Below are positions 16,752 to 25,328 of a stretch of DNA of 64,000 nucleotides, piece after piece. Under the pieces are notes generated by a model. That model made no database searches and was not told the DNA's origin. It saw nothing but the letters and a program-made list of their open reading frames with translations. The DNA is from Pseudooceanicola nitratireducens (GTDB lineage Bacteria; Pseudomonadota; Alphaproteobacteria; Rhodobacterales; Rhodobacteraceae): assembly GCF_900109195.1 (NCBI RefSeq), contig NZ_FNZG01000002.1, positions 814,191 to 878,190 of the forward strand, written 5' to 3'. The position numbers were made by a program, and so were the translations under genes. How positions within the stretch are numbered: position 1 is the stretch's first letter; each line of letters starts with the position of its first letter.

Positions 16752-19208
16752 ATGGCGCATTCACATCAGGATACCTCTCACGCTACGGGCGCAGTGACCC
16801 GCGACCCGGTCTGCGGCATGACCGTGGACCCGGATGCCGGCAAGCCCAGCCTGACGCACGAAGGCCATGTCTATCACTTCTGCTGCGACGGCTGCCGCAC
16901 CAAGTTCCAGGCCGACCCCGAGGCCTACCGCACCGCCAAGGACGTCGTCTGCGGCATGACGGTCGAACGCGCGACAGCGGCGCATATGTCGAAACACGCG
17001 GGCGAAAAATTCTATTTCTGCTCTTCCGGGTGCCAGACCAAGTTCGACGCCGCGCCCGAGGACTACATGGGCGACCGCCCCGCGCCCGAACCCATGCCCG
17101 AGGGCACCATGTACACCTGCCCGATGGACCCCGAGATCGTGCAGGACCACCCCGGAGACTGCCCGATCTGCGGCATGGCGCTGGAGCCGATGACGCCGAC
17201 CCTCGACAGCGGGCCGCACCCGGAGTTCGTTGATTTCAAACGTCGTCTCTGGCTGACCGCGCCCCTGGCGCTGGCGGTCTTCGTGCTGGAAATGGGCGCG
17301 CACATGGGCCTGCCCTTTGCCGACTGGATCGGTCATCGGGCCTTTGGCTGGGTGCAGTTCGCGCTGGCCACGCCCGTGGTCTGGCTGTGCCGCATCTTCT
17401 TCAAACGCGCCTGGAATTCGCTGAAGAACCGCAGCCCCAACATGTGGACGCTGATCGGGATCGGCACCGGTGCGGCCTATCTCTTCTCGATCGTCTCGCT
17501 TCTGGCCCCCGGGCTGCTGCCCGCGCAGATGGCCGATGGCATGGGCATGACACCGGTGTATTTCGAAGCCACCGCGGTGATCTTGGTCCTCGTCCTGCTG
17601 GGCCAGGTGATGGAATTGGCCGCCCGCGAACGCACCGGCGACGCGATCCGCGCGCTGATGGATCTGGCCCCCAAGACCGCCCGCCGGGTGGCCGGCGATA
17701 CCGAAGAGGACGTGCCGCTGGATGCGCTGAAAGCCGGCGACATCCTGCGGGTGCGTCCGGGCGACAGCGTGCCGGTGGATGGCGTGGTGACCGAAGGGCG
17801 CTCCTCGGTCGATGAAAGCATGATCACCGGCGAACCCGTGCCGGTTGAAAAGGTCGCGGGCGAAACGGTGACCGGCGGCACGCTGAACAAGACCGGCAGC
17901 TTCCTGATGGAGGCCCAGGTGGTGGGCGAGGGCACGACCCTGAACCGCATCGTGCAGATGGTCGCCTCGGCGCAACGCTCCCGCGCGCCGATCCAGGCGG
18001 TGGCCGACCGGGTGGCGGGCTACTTCGTGCCCGCCGTCGTGGCGGCGGCCCTGCTGGCCTTTGTCGCCTGGTGGGCCTTCGGCCCGTCGCCGGCGCTGTC
18101 CTATGCCTTTGTCGCCGCCGTCTCGGTGCTGATCATCGCCTGCCCCTGTGCGCTTGGCCTGGCGACGCCGATGTCGATCATGGTCGCCACGGGGCGCGGG
18201 GCCAATGCGGGCGTTCTGATCCGCGACGCCGAGGCGTTGGAGCGGTTCGCGAAGGTCGACGTTCTGATCGTCGACAAGACCGGCACCCTGACCGAAGGCA
18301 AGCCGACCCTGACCGATGTCGACCCCGTGGACATGGACGCTTCCTCCTTCCTCACCCTCGTTGCCGCACTTGAGCGTGGCTCGGAACATCCGCTGGCCGA
18401 GGCGATCGTGAGTGGTGCCGAAACCCGCGGGGCCGCCCGCAAAGACAGCACCGATTTCGACGCTGTCACCGGCAAGGGCGTCACCGGAACGGTCGAAGGC
18501 CACCGCGTGGCCCTTGGGAACGAGGCGCTGATGGCCGATCTCTCAGTCGACATCTCGGGGCTCTCCGACCGTGCGGCCGCCCTGCGCGCCGAAGGCAAGA
18601 CCGCGATGTTCGTCGCCGTCGATGGCCAGCCCGCCGGGCTGATCGCCGTGGCCGACCGCATCAAGGAAACCACCCCTCAGGCGATCCGCGCCCTGCACGA
18701 CGCGGGCCTGCGGATCATCATGGCCACCGGCGATGCCGAGGCCACCGCAAGGGCCGTCGCCCGTGACCTGCAGATTGACGAGGTCCACGCCGGCGTCTCG
18801 CCCGAGGACAAACATGCCCTGGTCAAACGCCTCAAGGACGAGGGCCTCTCGGTCGCCATGGCCGGCGACGGGGTCAACGACGCTCCCGCCCTGGCCGAGG
18901 CCGACGTGGGCATCGCCATGGGCACCGGGGCTGACGTGGCGGTGGAAAGCGCGGGCGTGACCCTGGTCAAGGGCGACCTGACCGGCATCCTGCGCGCCCG
19001 ACGACTGGCCGAGGCAACGATGCGCAACATCCGTCAGAACCTCTTTTTCGCCTTCATCTACAACAGCGCCGGCGTGCCGATCGCGGCCGGGATCCTCTAC
19101 CCGTTCCTCGGCATCCTGCTGTCGCCAATCTTCGCCGCCGCCGCGATGAGCCTCTCGTCCGTCTCGGTCATCGGCAACGCATTGCGCCTGCGGGCCCAGA
19201 AACTCTGA
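16752..19208 (+). CDS. copA: Copper-exporting P1B-type ATPase with two YHS domains and a heavy-metal-binding domain
   Basis: An 818-residue inner-membrane ATPase expelling Cu(I) from the cytoplasm. The N-terminus is unusual. A His-containing leader is followed by two YHS-type Cys domains (about residues 17-60 and 63-107, each with VCGMTV and a downstream C-x-x-C). A Cys-rich [20 protein letters not shown] domain (about 119-146) comes next, in place of the classical GMxCxxC HMA domains. The catalytic core is standard: CPC metal site at 464-466, phosphorylated Asp508 in DKTGTLTEG, an HP motif, and GDGVNDAP near 706. The CPC motif and HP dipeptide mark the P1B-1 copper/silver class. Its promoter has the CueR layout, and cueR lies just downstream. 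Confidence 0.95.
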   Translation: MAHSHQDTSHATGAVTRDPVCGMTVDPDAGKPSLTHEGHVYHFCCDGCRTKFQADPEAYRTAKDVVCGMTVERATAAHMSKHAGEKFYFCSSGCQTKFDAAPEDYMGDRPAPEPMPEGTMYTCPMDPEIVQDHPGDCPICGMALEPMTPTLDSGPHPEFVDFKRRLWLTAPLALAVFVLEMGAHMGLPFADWIGHRAFGWVQFALATPVVWLCRIFFKRAWNSLKNRSPNMWTLIGIGTGAAYLFSIVSLLAPGLLPAQMADGMGMTPVYFEATAVILVLVLLGQVMELAARERTGDAIRALMDLAPKTARRVAGDTEEDVPLDALKAGDILRVRPGDSVPVDGVVTEGRSSVDESMITGEPVPVEKVAGETVTGGTLNKTGSFLMEAQVVGEGTTLNRIVQMVASAQRSRAPIQAVADRVAGYFVPAVVAAALLAFVAWWAFGPSPALSYAFVAAVSVLIIACPCALGLATPMSIMVATGRGANAGVLIRDAEALERFAKVDVLIVDKTGTLTEGKPTLTDVDPVDMDASSFLTLVAALERGSEHPLAEAIVSGAETRGAARKDSTDFDAVTGKGVTGTVEGHRVALGNEALMADLSVDISGLSDRAAALRAEGKTAMFVAVDGQPAGLIAVADRIKETTPQAIRALHDAGLRIIMATGDAEATARAVARDLQIDEVHAGVSPEDKHALVKRLKDEGLSVAMAGDGVNDAPALAEADVGIAMGTGADVAVESAGVTLVKGDLTGILRARRLAEATMRNIRQNLFFAFIYNSAGVPIAAGILYPFLGILLSPIFAAAAMSLSSVSVIGNALRLRAQKL

Positions 19209-19260
19209 CCCCCTCCCATCCTCTTGCCAGAAATATCCCGGGGGAGCGCGAGGGGGCAGG

Positions 19261-19408
19261 GCCCCCTCGCTTCCTTCTACGTCGGCACGCCTCCGGCGTG
19301 ACGGGACAAGGCCCCCTCGCTATCCTCTACGTGGCGCGCCTCTGGCGTGACGGGCCAGCGCCCCCCCGCCACCCTCTACGTCGGCACGTCTCCGGCGTGA
19401 AGGAACAC
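19261..19408. repeat. Three ~49-50 bp tandem repeats each with a hairpin
   Basis: Three imperfect copies (19261-19310, 19311-19359, 19360-19408) share GCCCCCTCGC, TCTACGTCGGC and the inverted core CACGCCTCCGGCGTG. They fill most of the 324-base gap between copA and cueR. They may act as transcript-end or REP-like elements; no open reading frame or T-tract is associated. Confidence 0.75.
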
Positions 19409-19481
19409 TCTCCCGCCGTCGTCACTGGCAGCCCACAAACCCTACCAGCCCCCAAACAAGGCCCCGCGTCCCTCTCCCCCC

Positions 19482-19512
19482 TTGACCCTCCAGTGGGGGG
19501 AGCCTTTATCTT
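19482..19512 (+). promoter_or_regulatory. CueR-type promoter of cueR
   Basis: TTGACC (19482-19487) and TATCTT (19507-19512) are separated by exactly 19 bases. The first ten bases after the 5' T (TTGACCCTCCAG) are identical to the copA promoter, implying that CueR controls its own gene by the same mechanism. Confidence 0.8.
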
Positions 19513-19532
19513 AAGGCCAAAGGAGACCCCAG

Positions 19533-19940
19533 ATGAACATCGGACGCGCTGCCGAGGCGACAGGCCTCTCGGTCAAGACCATCCGCTATTACGAGGAGAT
19601 CGGCCTGGTTGATGCCGACCGTGCCGCCAATGGCTATCGCGACTTTGGTGAGCGCCAGATCACCCAGCTGCGCATGCTGGCACAGGCCCGGCATCTGGGC
19701 TTTGGGCTAGAGGAATGCCGCCGCCTGCTGGATCTGAACGCCGATCCCGACCGGGCCAGCCGCGACGTGCGGGCGCTGGCGCTGCGCAACCTCGACGCCG
19801 TGCGGGACAAGATTGCCCAGCTGCGCGCGCTTGAAGGGCAGCTGGAATCGCTGATCACCCAGTGCCATGGCGACGACGCGCCGGATTGCGCAATCCTCGA
19901 CGGGCTCAGCAATGCGCCCGCAGCCGCGGCCAAGGGTTAA
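19533..19940 (+). CDS. cueR: Cu(I)-responsive MerR-family activator CueR
   Basis: A 135-residue dimeric activator that untwists promoters with 19-base spacers when it binds Cu(I). An N-terminal winged helix (MNIGRAAEATGLSVKTIRYYE) is followed by a long dimerisation helix and a metal loop with Cys111 and Cys119 (CHGDDAPDC, the C-x7-C pair of monovalent-metal MerR proteins). AAGGAGACC precedes the ATG. Two matching promoters, at copA and at its own gene, place both under its control. The following small secreted protein and cytochrome c are close enough to be in the same transcript. Confidence 0.95.
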   Translation: MNIGRAAEATGLSVKTIRYYEEIGLVDADRAANGYRDFGERQITQLRMLAQARHLGFGLEECRRLLDLNADPDRASRDVRALALRNLDAVRDKIAQLRALEGQLESLITQCHGDDAPDCAILDGLSNAPAAAAKG

Positions 19941-19949
19941 GTCCTGGTC

Positions 19950-20270
19950 ATGCTGCCGCGGCTGATCCTGTTGATCCTTCTGGCCCTCGGCTGGGCTCTG
20001 CCGTCCGTGGGGCCGGTCGGGGCGCATGAGATGGCGCAGCATATGGACTGTCCGGCCTGTCCGGAACATGCGATGGACCATCAGACTGGGGCGGTGCCAG
20101 CCACCTCCTCGGATTGTCCGCATTCCCTGACCTGTGCGGTGGTGGCATTGCCGCTGACCATGATGGATCTGACACAGGTCTCTGCGTCCTCGGGCCTCAG
20201 CAAACATTTCCACAGCCCGGCATGGGCGTCCCAACCGCCCAAGGCGGATCCGCCGCCCCCCCGATCCTGA
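19950..20270 (+). CDS. Small secreted Cys/His/Met-rich protein, putative copper-binding
   Basis: A 106-residue protein of no recognised family. Residues 1-25 form a signal peptide (MLPRLILLILLALGWALP and onward, ending near VGAHE). The short mature part is dense in metal-ligand residues: HEMAQHMDCPACPEHAMDH, then DCPHSLTC, then several Met and His residues. It starts 9 bases after the cueR stop, so it belongs to the copper transcript. The composition and position suggest periplasmic copper binding or sensing. Weak Shine-Dalgarno and low complexity leave some doubt about the start. Confidence 0.7.
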   Translation: MLPRLILLILLALGWALPSVGPVGAHEMAQHMDCPACPEHAMDHQTGAVPATSSDCPHSLTCAVVALPLTMMDLTQVSASSGLSKHFHSPAWASQPPKADPPPPRS

Positions 20271-20352
20271 TCGCGACACCAGTGCAAATTGCGGCTGAGG
20301 CCGCAGAATGATGACCGCGCCGGGGTCCTCCCGCGCCTTTCAGGACAAGAAG

Positions 20353-20790
20353 ATGAAGAAGTTCCTACCCGTCGCCGCCCTGGCCCTGGCCGCCCTTGGC
20401 GGTGCCTATTACCTGACCCGTCCCCCGGTTCCCCTGACGCAGAATGACACCCAGATTGACCCGGATGACGAGTCGATCGTCGAGGTCACCCTCCCGGCCG
20501 AGCTTTCGGGCCCGGCCCAGATCGGGAAACGTGCCTTCGACGGCACCTGCGCCGCCTGTCACGGGGCGAATGCCTCCGGGCGCATCGGCTATGGTCCGCC
20601 CCTTGTTCACAAGGTCTATGAACCCGGGCACCATGGCGACATGGCCTTCTACATGGCGGTCCAGAACGGGGTGCGGGCGCATCACTGGCCCTTCGGCGAT
20701 ATGCCGGCGCAGAGCGGCCTGACCCGCGCGGATGTGAGCGATATCATCGCCTACGTGCGGGAAATGCAGCGGGCCAACGGGATCGACTGA
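20353..20790 (+). CDS. Membrane-anchored or periplasmic c-type cytochrome
   Basis: A 145-residue monoheme cytochrome. The N-terminal hydrophobic segment (MKKFLPVAALALAALGGAYY) acts as a signal or anchor. The heme-attachment motif CAACH lies at residues 66-70 and the likely axial Met is in the later GDMPAQSG stretch. The ATG at 20353 follows AGGACAAGAAG; an upstream in-frame ATG at 20308 exists but is less well placed. It follows the small metal-rich protein by about 80 bases. In copper modules such cytochromes can accept electrons during periplasmic Cu(I) oxidation or serve respiration under copper stress; that role is inference. Confidence 0.85.
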   Translation: MKKFLPVAALALAALGGAYYLTRPPVPLTQNDTQIDPDDESIVEVTLPAELSGPAQIGKRAFDGTCAACHGANASGRIGYGPPLVHKVYEPGHHGDMAFYMAVQNGVRAHHWPFGDMPAQSGLTRADVSDIIAYVREMQRANGID

Positions 20791-20934
20791 TCCCGCGTCA
20801 AGCTGACAGGGTGCTGGGCGTCAGTCTGCCGGGCGATGGCCCGGGCTGACGCCCCGCCTTTGCAGGAATGGCAAGTTGCGCTTTTTCGGAAACGGTTCCA
20901 TCTTGCCGGCGTTTTCCGCAGGAGGAGGTGGAAT

Positions 20935-22533
20935 ATGCAGATCTGGCCCGCGCAGATCACCGATCGGATCGTGACCGAAAGCCATTTCGGTCGCGACAAT
21001 CTCAAGTGTTTTGCCGATCGTCCGGCCGACATCAACATCATGGTGGACGAGGCCGTCGCCCGCAATGCCGGGGCCGAGGCGCTGGTCTGCGACGACACCC
21101 GGATCACCTATGAGGCGATGGTGGCCCGGATCGGCACCCTGGCCGCCGGGCTGCGCGATCTGGGCGTGGCTCAGGGGGACCGCGTGGCGCTTGTCATGGC
21201 GAATTGTCCCGAATTCGTGCTGTCGCTGTTTGCCGTGATCCGGCTGGGGGCCATTGCCGTGCCGATCAACGTGCGCGAAGGCACGCCCGAGCTGGCGCAT
21301 ATCCTGAACGACTGCGGCGCGAAGGTCCTGATCCATGACGCGGATCTGTCAGGCCATCTGCCCGGGGACGCCGAATTGCCGCTGCTGCGCCAGCGGATCA
21401 GCGTGGGCGGGCAGGCCCCGGGTGCCCTTGCGTTCGAGGATATCGGAGCAGCCGGCCACACGGCCGATCCCGTGCCGGTCCAGGAAGAAGACACGGCCGT
21501 GATCCTTTATACCTCGGGCACGACGGGCAAGCCGAAGGGCGCGATGCTGACCCATTTCAACATCGTGCATTCCTCGATGCATTTCGAATTGGCGATGGAG
21601 CTGGGGATCGGCGACAGCTCATTATTGTGCGTGCCGGCGTCGCATGTGACCGGGCTGATCGCGACGATCTTCACCATGCTGCGCACCGCCGGGACCATCG
21701 TCATCATGCGCGCCTTCGAGGCCGAGGCCTTCCTGCAGATCATCGCACGCGAACGGGTGTCGCAGACGCTGATCGTTCCGGCGATGTACAACCTTGTGCT
21801 GCTGCGCTGCGATCTCAGCGCCTATGACCTGTCGTCCTGGCGGATCGGCGGCTATGGCGGTGCGCCCATGGCAGCCTCGACCATTGCCGAGCTGTCGGAG
21901 AAGGTGCCGACCCTCAACCTGATGAACGCCTATGGCGCGACCGAACTGACGTCCCCCGCGACGATCCTGCCGATCGGTTATGGTGTCTCCCGCGCGGACA
22001 GCGTCGGCATTCCCGTACCCTGCGGCGAAATCCGGGTGCGCGACGAAGCCGGGCGCGATCTGCCCCGCAACACCCCGGGAGAGCTGTGGATCCGTGGCCC
22101 GAACGTGGTGCCCGGCTATTGGAACAATCCCGAAAAGACCGCCGCCGAATTCCACGACGGCTATTGGAAAAGCGGCGATGTCGGATCGATGGATGAGGAG
22201 GGGTTCATCACCCTGCACGACCGCCGCAAGGACATGATCATCCGGGGCGGTTACAACATCTACAGCGCCGAGATCGAGAATACGCTGATCGCCCACCCCT
22301 CGGTCATGGAATGCGCGGCCATCGGGCGGGCCGACCCGGTGCTGGGCGAGAAACTGCATGTCTTCGTGCAGACCGAAGACCCCGATCTGACGCTTGAAGT
22401 TCTTCGGGACTACTGCAAGGCGCATCTGGCCGACTACAAGCGGCCCGATTTCGCGACCTTCACCCGCGATCCGCTGCCGCGCAATGCCAACGGCAAGATC
22501 GTAAAGCGGGCGCTGCGAGAGATGGCCGGATAG
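20935..22533 (+). CDS. Class I adenylate-forming acyl/aryl-CoA ligase
   Basis: A 532-residue ANL-superfamily ligase that activates a carboxylic acid to acyl-AMP and then acyl-CoA. The ATP-binding P-loop YTSGTTGKPKGAMLTH lies in the first half, followed by NAYGATELTSPA (the YGxTE motif). The hinge and C-terminal lid motif DRRKDMIIRGGYNIYSAEIE is followed by NANGKIVKRALRE, which holds the catalytic lysine. The ATG at 20935 is chosen because GGAGGAGGTGG precedes it; the frame is open further upstream. It is convergent with a TetR regulator. Substrate class (fatty, aromatic or dicarboxylic acid) is not resolved. Confidence 0.92.
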   Translation: MQIWPAQITDRIVTESHFGRDNLKCFADRPADINIMVDEAVARNAGAEALVCDDTRITYEAMVARIGTLAAGLRDLGVAQGDRVALVMANCPEFVLSLFAVIRLGAIAVPINVREGTPELAHILNDCGAKVLIHDADLSGHLPGDAELPLLRQRISVGGQAPGALAFEDIGAAGHTADPVPVQEEDTAVILYTSGTTGKPKGAMLTHFNIVHSSMHFELAMELGIGDSSLLCVPASHVTGLIATIFTMLRTAGTIVIMRAFEAEAFLQIIARERVSQTLIVPAMYNLVLLRCDLSAYDLSSWRIGGYGGAPMAASTIAELSEKVPTLNLMNAYGATELTSPATILPIGYGVSRADSVGIPVPCGEIRVRDEAGRDLPRNTPGELWIRGPNVVPGYWNNPEKTAAEFHDGYWKSGDVGSMDEEGFITLHDRRKDMIIRGGYNIYSAEIENTLIAHPSVMECAAIGRADPVLGEKLHVFVQTEDPDLTLEVLRDYCKAHLADYKRPDFATFTRDPLPRNANGKIVKRALREMAG

Positions 22534-22570
22534 GATGGCCGGATAGACTGGGCCGAACGGGCGGGGGGCG

Positions 22571-23203
22571 TCAGCTGCGCAACCCGTCCAGGATCGTCGC
22601 GGAAAGGGTGCGGGCGATGTGATCGCGTTCGGACTGGGGCTGATCGGGGCGAATACGGAACCAGTCGACCAGGCCGTTCAGCGCGCCGATCAGGGCCCGG
22701 CCGGCCAGTGGCACATCCGTGACCGACAGGCTGCCATCGGCCTGGCCTTCGGCCAGCACCTCGCGGAACAGATGTTCATAGCGGTTGCGCATCTCGATCA
22801 GCTCTCGAAGCACGGTGCGGTCGGCCTCGGTGGTCGAGCCCCGCAGGTAGATCTCGACGCCGATGCGGATGCTGCGCTGATAGGGCAGGGTGTCCATCAT
22901 GACATGGGCGTGGGCTTCGGCCATGCGGAACAGGCGGTCTGCGGCGGGCAGGTCCTGGGCCATCAGGGGCTCGACCGCCTCGAAGCAGAAGACCATGGCC
23001 TGACGGTAGACAGCAAAGAAGACCGCGTTCTTGGAGCGGAAATGGTGATAGACCCGCCCCTTGGTCGCGCCAAGGTGGTCGGCGATGTCGGTCATCGTCG
23101 CCTTTTCCAGCCCGTGACGCATGAAGCAATGGGCGGCGGCCTCGATGATTTCCTGCTGGTTGTCCTGCTTTTTCGCGGGTTGCGCGATCTCGCCAAGCAC
23201 CAT
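22571..23203 (-). CDS. TetR-family transcriptional regulator
   Basis: A 210-residue TetR repressor. The HTH spans about residues 18-60 (EIIEAAAHCFMRHGLEKATM, then LGATKGRVYHHFRSK), followed by an all-helical ligand domain. Start at 23203 is supported by AAAGGGGACAG immediately upstream; a longer frame beginning 21 codons earlier (MRCENC) is less likely. It lies between an acyl-CoA ligase gene (convergent) and the TRAP operon (divergent). The inverted repeat at 23339 is a good candidate operator for the TRAP promoter. Ligand unknown, possibly an acyl-CoA or the transported solute. Confidence 0.9.
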   Translation of the reverse strand: MVLGEIAQPAKKQDNQQEIIEAAAHCFMRHGLEKATMTDIADHLGATKGRVYHHFRSKNAVFFAVYRQAMVFCFEAVEPLMAQDLPAADRLFRMAEAHAHVMMDTLPYQRSIRIGVEIYLRGSTTEADRTVLRELIEMRNRYEHLFREVLAEGQADGSLSVTDVPLAGRALIGALNGLVDWFRIRPDQPQSERDHIARTLSATILDGLRS

Positions 23204-23338
23204 CTGTCCCCTTTGCTGGTCCTTTGTCTTTTCGTCAAAGACGGGGTTGCAGTTTTCACACCGCATTTTGCGCCCTTCTTGTCAACATGTCCCGTTTCGG
23301 GGGCTTGACCTGAGCCGGGCATCCCTGACTGTATAAAA

Positions 23339-23354
23339 CATACTACCGGGTATG
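23339..23354. promoter_or_regulatory. Inverted repeat operator before TRAP operon 1
   Basis: CATAC-TACCGG-GTATG forms an inverted repeat, extended by AAA/TTT on the flanks. It overlaps or follows a TATAAA element (23332-23337). It sits in the 302-base divergent gap between the TetR gene and TRAP binding protein; nothing else is recognisable in that gap. Confidence 0.6.
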
Positions 23355-23505
23355 ATGTTTCGGGCAATTGATTTGAGCATCAGCCGTGGTCGCAGCGATT
23401 GGAGGATCCTGCCGACCCCGGCGACAGGCGGCTTTGGGGCGTTTCAGGCCCCGCCAGCCCCGTCTTCCCGGACCGAGACATACGGATCATAAAGGGAGGA
23501 AACAC

Positions 23506-24663
23506 ATGACCCGCCGTACCGTAGCCAAGGCCTCGGCCCTGGCGATTGCCGCTGCTGCCGCAACCACCGCCACCCCGCTGGCGGCCGACAACCTGAACTT
23601 TGCCTATGGCTACCCGACGAATTCCGCCGTCGGTCTGGCCGTCGACGATTATGCCGCCGCGCTGGAAGAGCGTTCGGGCGGCGATCTGAAGGTGAAAAGC
23701 TTTGCGATGTCGCTGCTGAGCCTGCCGGAAACCAGCCCTGGCGTGCGCGACGGCCTGGCCGACGTGGGCTTTGTCCTGCCGCCCTATTACGCCGCCGAAT
23801 ACAGCACCAACCTGTTCCTGCACGAGCTGAACCAGCTGATCAACCTGGCCGAGACCCCGAACGGGAAAGAGCCGCTGGCCTATACCGGTGCCATGCTGGA
23901 ATACACCATGCAGGATTGCCCGGAATGCGTGGCGGAATTCGCCGCGCAGAACCAGGTCTATACCGGTGGCGGCGTCACCCCGCTGTACAACCTGCTGTGC
24001 AAGGACGTGGTCGTGACTTCGGTCGAGGATCTGAAAGGCAAGCGTCTGCGTGCGGGCGGTGCGGGTTTTGTCCGGTTTGCCGAACACTTCGGCGCGCAAG
24101 GCGTGCGCCTGCCGGTGAACGAAGTGTACGAGGCGCTGGATCAGGGGATCCTTGACTGTGCCATGCTCAGCGCGCCCGAACTGACGAACTACAACCTGCA
24201 TGAGGTCGTGACCGATATCACCATCGGCGTGCCGGGCGGGGCCTTCGCTGGCGTGGCCTCGGCCAACGTGAACCGCGATCGCTGGACCTCGATGAGCGAT
24301 GAGCAGCGTTCCGCGATGCTCTATGCCGGGACGGTGATGACCGCCGCGACGACCTGGAACTTCTACACCGATGACGCGGCGGCCATCCGCCACGCCAACG
24401 AGAAGGGGATCACCATTCACGACGCCGAACCGGAGCTGGTTGCCGCCGTGAAGGACTTCACCCGCCAGGACCTGCAGACCGTTTCGACGCTGTTCACCGA
24501 ACAGTACAACGTCGCGCGCGCGGCCGAGATCGCGGCCGAATTCCCCGCGCGTCTTGAGAAGTGGTACGCACTGGTGGCCGAGATCGAAACCCAGGAGCAG
24601 CTGACCCAGCTGCTGTGGGACGAGGTCGTCTCGAAGGTCGATCCCGCCGCCTACGCCCAGTAA
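23506..24663 (+). CDS. TRAP transporter solute-binding subunit (DctP family)
   Basis: A 385-residue periplasmic binding protein that hands a solute, often an organic acid, to a sodium-driven TRAP permease. The signal peptide spans about residues 1-27 (ASALAIAAAAATTATPLAAD). The mature protein shows typical DctP organisation, with an internal Cys pair (CPEC) and later Cys residues that are not standard for the family. The ATG at 23506 follows AAAGGGAGGAAACAC. It is first in a P-Q-M operon; a strong hairpin follows its stop. At 385 residues it is longer than the usual 320-345. Ligand unknown. Confidence 0.9.
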   Translation: MTRRTVAKASALAIAAAAATTATPLAADNLNFAYGYPTNSAVGLAVDDYAAALEERSGGDLKVKSFAMSLLSLPETSPGVRDGLADVGFVLPPYYAAEYSTNLFLHELNQLINLAETPNGKEPLAYTGAMLEYTMQDCPECVAEFAAQNQVYTGGGVTPLYNLLCKDVVVTSVEDLKGKRLRAGGAGFVRFAEHFGAQGVRLPVNEVYEALDQGILDCAMLSAPELTNYNLHEVVTDITIGVPGGAFAGVASANVNRDRWTSMSDEQRSAMLYAGTVMTAATTWNFYTDDAAAIRHANEKGITIHDAEPELVAAVKDFTRQDLQTVSTLFTEQYNVARAAEIAAEFPARLEKWYALVAEIETQEQLTQLLWDEVVSKVDPAAYAQ

Positions 24664-24674
24664 CGCGCGACTGT

Positions 24675-24695
24675 CGCGCCCCCTGACGGGGCGCG
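24675..24695. other. Intercistronic stem-loop after TRAP binding-protein gene
   Basis: Perfect arms CGCGCCCC/GGGGCGCG with a 5-base loop lie just after dctP-like and before the small permease. No T-tract; probably stabilises upstream mRNA or attenuates downstream expression. Confidence 0.6.
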
Positions 24696-24776
24696 GGGCC
24701 GGGAAGGCGCGGCAGGTTCCGGACCTGTCCCGCCAACCCGGCCTTTGCGCCTGTCCCCGCTGAAGAAAGCTATCCC

Positions 24777-25328
24777 ATGAACCTCATCGGAAGGGTCATA
24801 TCCGTCTTTTCCGCGGCTGCCTCTGGCGTTGCGGGGATCCTTGTCATCCTGCTGGTCTTCCACGTCGCCCTGGACGTGGTCATGCGTTATGTCTTCAACG
24901 CGCCGCTGGATGCGACCATTCTTTACGTTTCGGCCTTCTACATGGTCGCGATCGCCTTTCTGCCCCTGGCCAAGGTGGAACAGAACGACATGCACATCGG
25001 GGTCGAGCTGCTGACCGCCAGCTTCCCGCAGAAGGTGCAGGGCTTCCTGGCCTTCGTTGCCGCAGTGCTGACCGCTGGCGTGACCGCGCTGGTCGCGCTG
25101 CGCACCGGAGAGGAGGCGATGGCGAAATTCGCCACCGGTGCCTATTCGATCGAGGCCGGCGGCAAGGTCATCACCTGGCCCACCTATTTCTTCCTGCCCG
25201 TGGGCTTTGGCCTGATGTCGGTCGTGGCCGCGTGGAAGGCGCTTGCCATGCTGCTTGGCCGCCCCTCCGGGCTGAAGCCCCCGCGCATTGACGATCCCTA
25301 TCTGACGAAAGATCCCGCCGATGACTGA
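24777..25328 (+). CDS. TRAP transporter small permease (DctQ family)
   Basis: A 183-residue integral membrane subunit with four predicted helices (about residues 10-35, 50-68, 85-110, 130-155). It matches DctQ proteins, which pair with the large subunit to form the membrane part of a TRAP transporter. The stretch LDVVMRYVFNAPLDATILY is a family hallmark. Its stop overlaps the large-permease start by 8 bases, indicating translational coupling. It follows the binding-protein gene after about 113 bases that contain a stem-loop. Confidence 0.9.
   Translation: MNLIGRVISVFSAAASGVAGILVILLVFHVALDVVMRYVFNAPLDATILYVSAFYMVAIAFLPLAKVEQNDMHIGVELLTASFPQKVQGFLAFVAAVLTAGVTALVALRTGEEAMAKFATGAYSIEAGGKVITWPTYFFLPVGFGLMSVVAAWKALAMLLGRPSGLKPPRIDDPYLTKDPADD

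Noticed and set aside
16761-18503. Open frame of 580 codons on the minus strand opposite copA
   Set aside because: It is a mirror of the copA coding frame with His/Gly/Arg-rich composition and no recognisable domain or ribosome site.
19261-19408. CRISPR array
   Set aside because: Repeats are contiguous 49-50 base units with drifting sequence, no unique spacers and no cas genes.
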